In this document: positions 1 through 10,638 of the stretch, piece after piece | Layout of the letters: each line of letters begins with the position of its first letter | Position numbering within the stretch: the first letter of the stretch is position 1 | NCBI GenBank assembly: GCA_037178975.1 | Contig: JASJZH010000004.1 | Coordinates: forward strand, 3,968,001-4,032,000 | From: Oscheius tipulae | Lineage: Eukaryota > Nematoda > Chromadorea > Rhabditida > Rhabditidae | Reading direction: 5' to 3' | Length of the DNA: 64,000 bases | The notes under the pieces: model-generated | Databases searched by the model: none | What the model was told of the DNA's origin: nothing | Seen by the model: the letters and a program-made list of their open reading frames with translations, nothing else | Position numbers and translations under genes: made by a program

Positions 1-1
1 A

Positions 2-205
2 GAAGAGGATATTATCCGGAGGCAGGCTGTTGTTGTGAGTGAAAGGCGTGGAAAATTGAGTAACTTTTGGAGAAAATACCCAGCAGGTGGGGTAATTCCC
101 CCAGCCGAAGAGAATCAGCCCAATTGCGACTCCGCTTCTTCTGCAAATGGAGCCAATCACACGTCTTTCGAGAACTCGGATTGTCTCACCGTTTCAAAGC
201 ACTAA
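2..205 (+). CDS. 3' terminal exon of an unidentified gene (5' part outside window)
   Basis: The plus strand is open from the left window edge to a TAA at 203-205, giving about 67 residues. The tail contains a basic stretch (VVVSERRGKLSNFWRKYP) followed by a Ser/Asn-rich, probably disordered end. No domain is recognisable and the start lies outside the window. The gene converges on the RCC1-protein gene that ends at 526. A genuine C-terminus is supported by uninterrupted reading, codon use like the neighbours and the position before a convergent 3' end, but this is a weak call and I cannot name the family. Confidence 0.45.
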   Translation, partial: EEDIIRRQAVVVSERRGKLSNFWRKYPAGGVIPPAEENQPNCDSASSANGANHTSFENSDCLTVSKH

Positions 206-525
206 AGGTACTCTTGTTCTTCAAGTAATTGTGACACATTATGAGCATCTGGATACTGGGAGCAAGCAACAAGACTGACCACTGGAAGAAGCAAGAGGTG
301 GGTGAAGGATGTACGTAAGCGGGGGCGCTATCTGCGGAATGACCTAATGCAGTTGAACTAATGAAGTTACTTAGACACTCCGGTGCGAGATGGAAGGGCT
401 CTCCTTCGTCTACAGGGAAGGGCGTCCAAAGTGGCACCAGTTAAAGGGAAAGACAAGACAATACATATTTATATACAACCTGTGAGTCGACTACCAGATT
501 TGTACGACTTTGAACCCGTATTCGA
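206..525. other. convergent intergenic region (3' UTRs)
   Basis: These 320 bases lie between two convergent stop codons. Open frames occur on both strands, but none shows splice logic or a recognisable protein. It most likely holds the two 3' UTRs. Confidence 0.5.
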
Positions 526-3500
526 TCAGTCTGTTCCTAGAGTCAGACGAGCCTTGTCCTTCCATTGCTCCGCGCAAGTGCTACACTCTCCTTGGATTCC
601 AAGAGCTGTCGGCTCAGTGTGTCCGCATTGACCCCAAACTCGAACTCGAGCGGTTCCAACTCGCAGAGACGACGACGGCAGCTCGCAACTCGTCATTGGC
701 TTCACATCCACAAACCAACTTTCAAGAACAGCTAACTTGTCGGATGCCGAGAGATTCTTCTGACAGTTCGGACTATCCCACACCTGAAAATCGGTATATC
801 TTTGTTTGAAAAGTAACTACATTTGGCCAGAGACTCTTCAACTGTGAGCTGTTTTTTTGGATCTGACTGAGAGGCAACCATTGGAAAGCACTGCTCAGAA
901 TCTCCTTTGTCTGTGCATCTTCATGGTTAGCGATGATTTCCCATGTCAAAGAAGTCATCGCTGTCACTTCTGTGGTCGCTCCAAAGTGTTCAGATGCTCG
1001 ACCAGCTTGACTTATGGCCGCTTCCAAATTGCCCGCCATCAGATGGCAAAGAGCCAAATGAACAGATACACGAAGACTGGACACAAGATTTTTCGATAGG
1101 AATAGCGATGACAGTCTCTGTAAATTGTAGTGAGACAATGACAAACTGGTTAGGACCTCCAGAACAGAGCCGGGGGCAGAAGTGAGATACTTGACAAGTA
1201 CACTTTCATCTAGCTTCCTAACCGGATCGTCCGCCATTGTAATCTTGAGATGTATATCAGAAATCAGAGCAGGCTTTGCCACAAAAGCCGAGTCATCTGC
1301 CAGCTGGACACACTTCCTTTGTCCTTCCTAATACCATCTTTTGAAAAGTTGAACACAAATTGTAACCTTTCCGTAATAGATCTTTTTGGGAGTGCTCGTG
1401 GTCGATCGTTCCGAAGGCATCCCACATTGAGTGAAGTCATTTCTACCCCACGAGAAGATTCGACCGTCGGTTGTGGCTCCCATCGTGTGATTCGAGCCGC
1501 ATTCGACAAAATTCCATTGGACAGAGGGTTCGAAGACTTGGTGAGGCTCACTTCTCTCTGACTTGTTGCCGTGACCTAGTTGGTATTCGAGGGCCTGAAT
1601 CGAAACAGTCTTTTGTTCTATTTGCTTGTACCTTTCCCCAGGTGAACAAAGATCCGTGTTCGGTGATGACGGCTGAATGGGAGAGACCGGTCGACATTGC
1701 TACCACCTTTCCATCTAACAAATGTGAAACTTCTCGAAGTCCCAAGTCGTCTCGAGGTACTTCCGTTGGCATTCTCCCATTCTGAACTAACTGCGTTTAT
1801 TTACAGTCACGAAAGGGAACCTGAGTGGCAGCAGCAGTACCATCGTCTGCTTGTTTTATCCTCAATTCCGAAGTATTTGTGTTGCGAAGTCTTCGAAGCA
1901 AGAACATCTTGAGCTTGATTTCCTGTGGATTCCTTCCCCATTCGAACAAACGACCATCTTGTGTTACGGCCAAAGAATGGTAGAACTTGGTTGTTACCAT
2001 TTCAAACTGAAAGATTGTTAATGGTCACATGCCATAAATACCTTTTCGTCAATGGGGAGAGGTGTAAACGTGTGAAGTTTCTTGATGTCCTCATTGATTC
2101 CCGCTTGTCCATACGATCCACTACCTGGAACCCGATCGGTCTGCTTCAGTTCAAAAGACTCACCGGCCACGAGAATGCGTCCCTCTTCTGTCAGAAGTAC
2201 AGTATGTACTCTTCCACAACTGATCGTCTTGATTTTGTCTCTGTAAGCATTTCTTTCAACATTCAGATTAATGGCTCACATGATTCCATTTACTCTCTGT
2301 GGCTTGAACGAATCGGATATCCATCCGGGACCCTGTCCTAGTTGACCGTATAAGCCCCATCCCCAAGTCCATAGGGATCCATCCTCACATAGCAAAGCAG
2401 AATGGAATTGACCAGCCGCCAACTGCTTGATAGCCGGCCATTCCCCATCGACTAGCTAAAGAACAAGAACGATACAGATCATAGAGTGTCCTACCTGCGG
2501 TTCAGTCACAGGTATATTGTTCCCGATTCCACACTGTCCAAAACGGTTGTTCCCCCAAGAGTACAGTTCTCCGGCATGAGTCAGAACAAGTACATGTTCT
2601 GTCCCGCAGACGACCGAATGAGGTCTTGAGCCGATATGGACTTCATGAGGCAACTAGAAAAGATTGTTTGAGAAAATTTATATGAAGAAACTACCGTTTT
2701 TGTGGCCTCTTTTCGCGGGGATTGATTTGGAGTCGATGTGTTGGAAGAAGATCGTCTTGGAGAGTCGATTGTCCGCTTGGAGTTAGCTTGCTCCGTCGAG
2801 AAACTTCCCCAAACAAGAAGACGATCATCGTAGGTTATGGCCGCAGACGAGTTCAGGCCACAGGAAAGACCGTTTGGCTTGGCTATCACTCTCTGAAGTT
2901 ACTTTTAAGATTGGAATGCTTTCGGACGCACAGTTTGACGGTCTCCATCTTCGGTCAGAAGAAAAACAGCCGAGGCACAATAGAGGATAGTACAAGAGTC
3001 GGGAAATCTGTTGAATGCATAAGAAAAACCAAGTAAAGAAAACTCACTTTTCTACATGTTGATTGGCTAATCGAAGACAGTTTTCGGACAAAGATGTCGA
3101 GGGAAATTCGACTACCCATGAACAAAGAACATGCACCAGTTCATCTACTTCTGATCCTTTGAGACACGACCATTTTAGTTGAGAGACACACGACAGCATC
3201 TGAGGGTGAGGTGTTTCTATGAATAACTGATGCAAACCTGTGAACGGATGCTACTGTCTCCTTTAGAGAATTGTTCTGTTCCATTTTTGATGATGTACTG
3301 CAGAACAGAGACTGTAGCCTGATCTGTTCGGGAACCGAGGACATAGGCACTCTTCCAAAAGGGAACAAGCAGCACTGACTCTATTCCTCCGATGATGTCC
3401 GAATGACGTGATAGGAACGCACTGAACGTATCCTATAAGCAGATAAACCTCTTTCAAACCTCAATTCGCCGTCTTTTTTTTGTCTGTAACTGACGTAGTC

Positions 3501-5581
3501 TGCTCTGTCGCGTCCGACCAAACATTTCTTGGCAAAGAGATCCACTACTCTACACTTCACAGGACTGCGCTTGTCCGTGTCCACTACTCGAAGAACCTAA
3601 AGATAAAACCAGCGTGAAATTTAAAGAAAGATGTCACCTCATTGAGTAGATTATGTTCTTGTTCGTTTTTTGAAAATAGATCTACCAGAGTGTCCAGAGA
3701 AAAGGCGACGACCTTTGCCATTGAGAGTATCCGGCCCAAATCTGAGGCAGGAATCCTTTTCTGTATTCTACTTGAGAGTACTTTGGGGATCAGCGTTGGC
3801 TAAGATAATACTTTTTTGTTATCTTTCGAATGAGACACCTTGAAAGAGGAGACCTCCAGATCAGCTGCCAAGCAGACTCTCCCCAGGGATTCCGCTGTAA
3901 ACTCGGGTAGACGAAAGAGGAATTCGGCAACAATGTCCTCGATTTGACTGAAATCGACATTTGAGAAAAAAGAGATAGGCTGTTTGCTGACAAGGGAGGA
4001 AATCAAAGGAAGACTGAGAACAGCTGTGTTCGGCAAGGAATCCCCGACAACAGCTGCTTCTTTTTTACGGCACAACCAGATTCGAACCAAATTGGGTAAA
4101 TGTTTAGGAGCTGACAACTGACAAAAAGAAGAACAAACCATGCAGGATGTTGACGAATGAGGACGAGCCCTCGCTCTGTGATGATATAGCAAGACGGTAG
4201 TTGACGCGGACGAGTGGACAGTGGCACAAAGGCCAAGATTTTCCATTCTGGAGCTCCGCGAATGATCGTGTACTCCAGACGAAGATCGGTCAACTGAAAT
4301 AGTTTGAAAATCTCTTCCGACTGAATTCTATTTCGGTCCGTCTCGTTTGTGTGTAATTGGAGAGCCTTTCTTCCGAGTCGAAGGATCAAAAACTTACACC
4401 GAAGTGAATAGCACATCGAAGTTCCGCCTGCCCCGTTTCATCTTTCGGCGAAACGGCGAAAAGAACTTTCGCTGTTGGCCAGGCTATCACTGTGTCTGGA
4501 GGAATCTGAATCCTTGTTTGAACTGAAAGATATAGCTGAATACTTTGTACTTGCTGAGTGGAGAGAGACCAACAGCTTCCAGAGACGAGTACTGTTCGAG
4601 AGACGAGGTTCTCATGTTCTGCACAGATATGTCTTTGCCGCACACATGATAAGTGGCTTCCGGAGGAGTCACTTGTTTCAGCTCCGAAGGAATCAGAGTG
4701 GCTAAAACCTCTTGACACGAGCGGCCGTTATTCTCCAACGGAATTATCCATTGCGAATCGAGGAAACTTGTAAACTGAAGGGGTTTTATTGTACGATATT
4801 CTTCAAACCCTTACCAGTAGATCTATGCGAGTGCTCGTTTTGACAATCTCAATTGAGTGAATGCTCTGAGGAGACGTCAATTCCACGATGCACTTCTTGG
4901 CATCCAAATCCACAATGAAAATGGCACCGCCCTGCAAACACTCAATCATCAATCAGATCTCATGCTCAGTTGGAACAAATGTTCCACTTATCTCTTTTTG
5001 CAACAACAGCTCCGTCCATGTGATCCACGTACCTTTGTTGCCATTACTCCAATATATCTTCGGTTGGCCAAGGAAACTACACATTTGATACTGGCCGGGA
5101 TGAATTTGACATTCACGTCAATCGACGACGTGTTGATCGAAATGTGGAATGGTCCGGAACGAAGAAGAGACGACTTGTCGTTTCCCCAATTAACATTCTG
5201 TGTTGGAGTTCTTTTAGAGTGGTAAAAAGACAACTGTACCAATAGATTCTTTGTGGGGACGACATGGAGAGAGCAGTCACCGCAAGCAACAACGAGGAAA
5301 CTTGCATCCGGAGCCAAACATATCGCTACAGGGTCTTGGACTCTAAAATATTTTTTTTTAAAACAATAAAAAAGTCTTCACCCTCGAAGAACTGTTCGTA
5401 GATCGACCGTTCTCTGCTTGAGAGACTCTTGACCCGCTTTGTAAAAAGTGCAAACTTCACAGTTTGATGTCAGAAGGACAATGAGAACGAAGTTATCTTC
5501 CGAAATGAAGGCATAGTCGATGATCGAGTCATCTGGATTGAGTTCGTCGAATTCCGTCTCACATAAATACTGATTTGGCAT
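526..5581 (-). CDS. large RCC1-repeat protein with N-terminal beta-rich region and C-terminal Cys/His motif
   Basis: A multi-exon gene. Its C-terminal third carries about seven RCC1 blades between roughly 2890 and 1390, for example ELYSWGNNRFGQCGIGNN, DGSLWTWGWGLYGQLGQ and DGRIFSWGRNDFTQCG, enough for one seven-bladed propeller. The N-terminal exons read like WD/beta-propeller strands (APDASFLVVACGDCSLHVV), and the middle is unclassified. After the propeller come a helical exon (about 1330-810) and a last exon ending in CGHTEPTALGIQGECSTC, a possible zinc-binding motif. Several introns are 39-41 nt, and the last exon joins in frame across a 41-nt intron ending TTTTCAG. The chosen Met (MPNQYL) lies 14 nt after an acceptor. 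RCC1 propellers act as exchange factors or scaffolds. GLO-4/claret-type RCC1 proteins are one candidate family, but I cannot confirm orthology. Confidence 0.75.
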
Positions 5582-6365
5582 CAAAAGAGACGAGCCTGAA
5601 CTTTTTGAATTGTATGGGAACCAATGGGGAGAGAGATCGCACCTCTTCGGAGACTGACCCTCCGACTACCATTGGAAGAATCATTGGACTTTTGTTTCGA
5701 GATGGGTTTTGGCGGTTTGGAAGACGAGAGCGGAGACATAGCCAGACATACGGCTTAGCGGGCGGAAAATAAAAATGAGGAGAGACCTCCTGTCATTTGT
5801 TACATGACGACACATCGCTGGCTGGTCCGCAGAAATGTGACCGCGATTCTGGAACAACTATGTCCATCTGTCTCTGTAAAGCTGCCGATTTGGATTGAAC
5901 TTTGAGTGTCAAGTGAACGGTCGTTCAGAGAATATAGTATGGAAAAGCCTGATCAAAATAGAGCAAGGATATATGGAATCGCCTAACTTAACCTAGCAGT
6001 AAACATTTTCAAGTGTTGGTTTGGTACGCAATAGTACGTCTAGGTTTTTGAACCTTCTCTTAATATCCGTTTCACTATCAGAATAACCTCAAACAAATCA
6101 CTCTATCGATTCCCAACAGACGCTTACGGAAAGCTTCCTCGACCAGAGAGTCTCATCGTCCTCTAACCGTCACACCCCTTATCAGTTTTCTTTGGCTTCC
6201 TGTGGTATCTTTCCCAGAAAGCAAAGTCTTCTACTATTAAATTTTCACAAGTTATGGCTTGTTAGAGTAATAAAGCACCCAATCGCTTTCTTTTAGTCAA
6301 AAGCCTTTGGTATCTTCACGACCAGTCAGTGGCTTCTCTCTACTTTCTCTCAGCTGTTCTTAGTG
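5582..6365. other. divergent intergenic region, probable two-way promoter
   Basis: This stretch lies between the starts of the RCC1-protein gene (-) and glucosidase II (+). No coding frame with splice signals was found. The right end has pyrimidine-rich tracts and AG acceptors, the last ending 2 nt before the glucosidase ATG. Confidence 0.5.
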
Positions 6366-9300
6366 ATGGTCAAATTGAAAACGGCGCTGCTATGGGTCTG
6401 TCTCCTAGCCCTCACCAGTTCGGTAAAACGAGAAGACTTCAAGACCTGCGATCAGTCGGGTTTCTGTAAGCGTCTTCGTTCTATGAAGGTGAGAGGCTTT
6501 TTGCTCATGTTCCAAACCGATTGTAGGATCCGTCCAATTATGAGATGCTGGTCAATTCTGTCAAAAACCTCGGAGCAGTGGTCGAGGGACAGCTGAGAAA
6601 CGAAGAGAATACTCTCGCTCTGAGGATCTATGGATTGGCTGATTCTACTGTTCGAGTGCAGATCGACGAGCCCGAAGGAGCTATTCGCAAAAGATTCATC
6701 CCTACTATGGCTCTTGACGGAGAACCCAAACTGGTAAGATTCTTCTGAGAGTTTCACTGAGATATTTCAGACGAACTTCAAACTGGTCAAGATTGGTTCC
6801 GAACAGACGACGCTGTTTCTCGCTGAAGGGAAAGGAAGAGTCGTCCTCCGATACAAGCCGTTCTTGGTCGAAGTCTACAACGAGCTGGATGAGCTGGTCG
6901 TCCAGATGAACAAACAAGGCAAACTGAGAATGGAGGAGTTCCGAACAAAGGAGGAAGGCAAGGAATATCCCGAAGGATTCTGGGAAGAATATTTCAAGAG
7001 TTATCGTGATACCAAGCCCTTCGGATCCAGCAGTGTTGGAGTAAGGCTTCCCCCTTTTCTCTGCTAGTTTCGGATTCAGATGGACATCTCTTTTCCCGGA
7101 TTCAAACACGCCTTTGGTCTACCGGAACACGCCGACTCGTTCGCCCTTAAGGATACTGTCGGAAATTCGGATCCTTATCGTCTTTACAATCTGGACGTCT
7201 TCGAATACGAACTCCACAATCCGATGTCTCTCTATGTTGCTGTCCCTTACATCGTAGCTCAGAAACCCAATCGGACAGTCAGTGTCCTATGGCTCAATTC
7301 GGCCGAAACCTGGATTGACACGAGTTCTAGTCCTTCCGGAATGATTCGTTCCGCCTTCAACAAGGTACATTTCAAATCGATACATTCACATAAAGTTTTC
7401 AGGTGTTGGCAACGGATTCTCTGCCTTACTTCGATGCACACTTCATGTCTGAAACCGGACTGATCGATGTTTTCGTCTTTCTCGGACCAAGCCCGCAGAA
7501 GGTTCAGAGGCAATACTCTTCTCTGACTGGCAGGACTCCTCTTCCTCCTCTCTTCGCTATCTCCTACCATCAGTGCCGTTGGAATTACAACGATGAACAA
7601 GATGTGCTGGATGTGAATTCCAAATTCGACGAGTACGACATTCCGATGGACGTCATCTGGGTAGGTGTTTCATTCTCTTTCAATTTTCACGAAAAGAACT
7701 AACAGAAGATTCTTTGCAGCTGGACATTGAACATACAGACGGGAAGAAGTACTTCACGTGGGACCAGCACAAGTTCCCTGATCCGAAAAAGATGATTGAG
7801 ACGGTTGCCTCGAGTGGACGGAAGATGGTCACTATCATCGACCCTCACATCAAGAAAGACAACAGTTACGCTGTCTACAAAGATGCCAAAGATCTCGGCT
7901 TGTTCGTCAAAAAGGGAGATGGTGTGACGGATTTTGAAGGACACTGTTGGCCCGGAGCCAGTGAGTATCTCGACTTTCTCCATCCCGAGGTATTTCTCTA
8001 GTATGTTCAAAAGAAAATCCAGTGTTCAGACAAGAAATTACTGGGCTGCTCAGTTCAAATTTGATCGTTACATTGGATCTTCTCCCGAACTCTTCACCTG
8101 GAATGATATGGTGCGTTTCAATCAATTTCTCTTCTAGATTCGATGTTAAGAATGAGCCGAGTGTCTTTTCTGGACCCGAAGTCACAATGGACAAAGATTC
8201 AATTCATTATGGAGGAGTCGAGCACCGTGAAATTCACAACATCTACGGTCTTCTCTACCACTCGGCCACTTTCGAGGGACAACTGCGGAGAACAGAAGGC
8301 CGTGACAGACCCTTCATTCTAACTCGATCTGGCTTCATTGGATCGCAGAGAACAGCTGCTATTTGGACTGGAGACAATACCGCTGACTGGGGACATCTTG
8401 CCATCGCCGCTCCCATGATTCTCTCCCTCTCCGTAGCTGGAAATCCTTTCGTTGGAGCCGATGTAGGTGGATTCTTTGGGAATCCAGACGAGCAACTTCT
8501 CATTCGTTGGTATCAAGCCGGTGCCTTCCAGCCCTTCTTCCGTGCCCATGCCCACATCGATACGAAGAGACGCGAGCCATGGCTCTTTTCTGAATCCACT
8601 CGTCTCTCGATCCGCGATGCCATTCGTCGTCGTTACAAGCTGCTTCCTTACTGGTCAGTCTATTTCATTACCAAAAGAAAATCCGCTCTTAGGTACACTC
8701 TGTTCCGTGAACACTCCGAATCTGGATCTCCTCCAATGAGACCTATGTGGTACGAGTTCCCGCTGGAGCAGAACCTCTTTGCCGAAGAGAAACAATGGAT
8801 GGTGGGCAGTGCTCTTCTCGTGAGGCCTGTTGTCGAGAAAGATGCCACTTCGGTCGATGTCACCCTCCCAGGAGCTGATGAAAACAATCGCTGGTACGCC
8901 TGGGAGTCTGGAAAGCAGTATCAGGCCGGAAGTCACACCGTCGACGTCCCTTTGAATGACATCCCCGTCTTCCAGAAAGGAGGCTCGATTGTTCCGACAT
9001 GGCAGAGAGTTCGTCGCTCATCTCAGGTGATGCAAGAGGTTAGCTTCATTATGTTTCTGTTATAAGATGAACTTTGTTTCAGGATCCACTGTCGTTGTTT
9101 GTGGCCTTGGACGGAAGAAACCAGGCCAAAGGAAGTCTTTACATTGACGATTATAATACTCACGGTTATCGTGCTGGACAGAACTGGACAGCCACCGACT
9201 TCGAATTCAAGACGATCGCTGCCACTGTATCTGTTCTAAAGAGTCAACCTCAAAGGGGCATCTACAACGCCAAGAACTGGATCGAACAGGTTGAAGTTCG

Positions 9301-9498
9301 CGGAATGCGATCTATGCCTAAGACGATTACGGTACTTTCTCACTATTCAAACTAAAAACATTCAACATTCAGATTGAACGTGCTTCTGATCCGTGGGATG
9401 TACTAGAATTCTCCTACAACTCCGACGACAAGATGCTGGTCATCCGGAAGCCTGATGTTCTCATCACTCAGGACTTCACAATCAAGATCCAATTCTAG
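6366..9498 (+). CDS. GANAB: neutral alpha-glucosidase AB / glucosidase II alpha subunit (GH31)
   Basis: This ER enzyme trims the inner glucoses from N-glycans on newly made glycoproteins in the calnexin cycle. The protein begins with a signal peptide (MVKLKTALLWVCLLALTSS), then a GH31 N-terminal beta domain, then the catalytic barrel. The nucleophile motif is split by a 45-nt intron as WNDM / NEPSVF around 8098-8165. The acid/base region WTGDNTADWGHL follows at about 8365, and the substrate-site segments FVGADVGGFFGNP and FFRAHAHIDTKRREPW are intact. It ends at FTIKIQF with TAG at 9496-9498. There is no KDEL; in this family retention comes from the beta subunit. All introns are short. A poly(A) signal sits about 80 nt beyond the stop, and OPA3 follows on the same strand 304 nt later. 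Confidence 0.96.
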
Positions 9499-9579
9499 CT
9501 GTCGAATGTTTGTATTGTACATTCCCGAGTTCTTTCTGTATGGGTATTTGTTGTGCTTTAGCTGGTTTTCTCTGTGAAT

Positions 9580-9585
9580 AATAAA
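9580..9585 (+). terminator. poly(A) signal AATAAA for glucosidase II
   Basis: Canonical AATAAA about 80 nt after the stop codon of the glucosidase gene. Confidence 0.6.
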
Positions 9586-9802
9586 CCTGTTTGATGAAAC
9601 CTAGTCCTTTGTAAGATCTGAAAGTTGAGATTACACGCTTGAAAATTTGATGCTCGCACTCAAAATGAACATTTCACGCGGGGACTTTGAGAAGGCCGAC
9701 GGCTAAAAATCATTCTTCTTTTTCTCCTTCTTTTTGTGCAAAATTAGTTTTCCCTGTTGAAAAATTCGTTGCAGACATCGAAGAAACTCGCTGCCCGACA
9801 AC

Positions 9803-10526
9803 ATGGGATTTCCTATGATTCAAGTCGTTATGATCGCGGCGAGGCAGGTCTCGAAGCCGGTTGCAGATGCAGTTATAAGCTACAGCAAGGGACATCCAAC
9901 GTTTAGAGCGAAAATTCTCCTACCAGTTGGACGATTTCTAGTGCAGTTCACTCGACGATTACGAATGAAGAAACTCGGATTGGGCGAAGACACCAAGGCT
10001 AATGTAATCATTCGTTTTTCCTCTATTCTATATGTTTTCAGATCTCCGAAAGTGCTGCCCTTGAACAAGCTTCAGATTTCGTTCAACAAGCTGTCATTTT
10101 TGTCTATTCGGTCAGTGTGTTCGCCGCCTACTACGCCTACAGCAAATACACGACGGAGGAAACAGTCAAAGCAGAAGAGTACAAGCAATTACAAGAGGAA
10201 TTTGAAAAACTGCGAGCGATTGTACAGGAAAATAAACGGCTAATAGCAGAACTTTCCCAGAAAACGGACTCTGTGTTTTCCAAGGTACATCCAGTTCTGG
10301 TCAGTCTTTTATCTTCGCCATATATATGGAGTTTTCTAGACCGAAAAGATGAAAAATAATGCTACAAGCACCGACAAAGAGACGAATGTAAGTTATTTCT
10401 TTGTTTACAGTTTGTGTTAGTGATGTATTGCAGAATTTGGAGAACAGCAGACTCACTTTTGCCACCGACCAATATCTTATTCCTGTTGACGACGCCTTGC
10501 TGATGTTATTGACAGAAGCTACGTAA
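9803..10526 (+). CDS. OPA3: OPA3-like mitochondrial protein
   Basis: This is a small mitochondrial membrane protein of the OPA3 family; human OPA3 mutations cause optic atrophy and 3-methylglutaconic aciduria. The N-terminus (MGFPMIQVVMIAARQVSKP) and the following YSKGHPTFR segment are typical. A hydrophobic segment (FVQQAVIFVYSVSVFAAYYAYS) is next, then a coiled coil (EEYKQLQEEFEKLRAIVQEN). The reading frame crosses introns near 10000, 10290 and 10390 and stops at TAA 10524-10526. An acceptor (TTGCAG) lies 28 nt upstream of the ATG. It is downstream of glucosidase II on the same strand by 304 nt. The tail after the coiled coil is longer and less conserved than the core. Confidence 0.9.
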
Positions 10527-10555
10527 CTCGCAAATGTACACGTTTTTTTTAATGA

Positions 10556-10561
10556 AATAAA
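10556..10561 (+). terminator. poly(A) signal AATAAA for OPA3
   Basis: AATAAA about 30 nt after the OPA3 stop. It lies within 80 nt of the convergent intersectin stop, so the two 3' UTRs are very short or overlap. Confidence 0.55.
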
Positions 10562-10638
10562 ATCTCTATTAGTAGCGGTTAGAATAAGTTCTTCAACATG
10601 TCCGTAATGCATCAGGATACCTCCTTCACTTTGCTGTC

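Noticed and set aside
510-809. Plus-strand open frame of 99 codons
   Set aside because: It is antisense to the last exon of the RCC1 gene, which joins in frame over a clean 41-nt intron; the plus frame has no domain or splice support.
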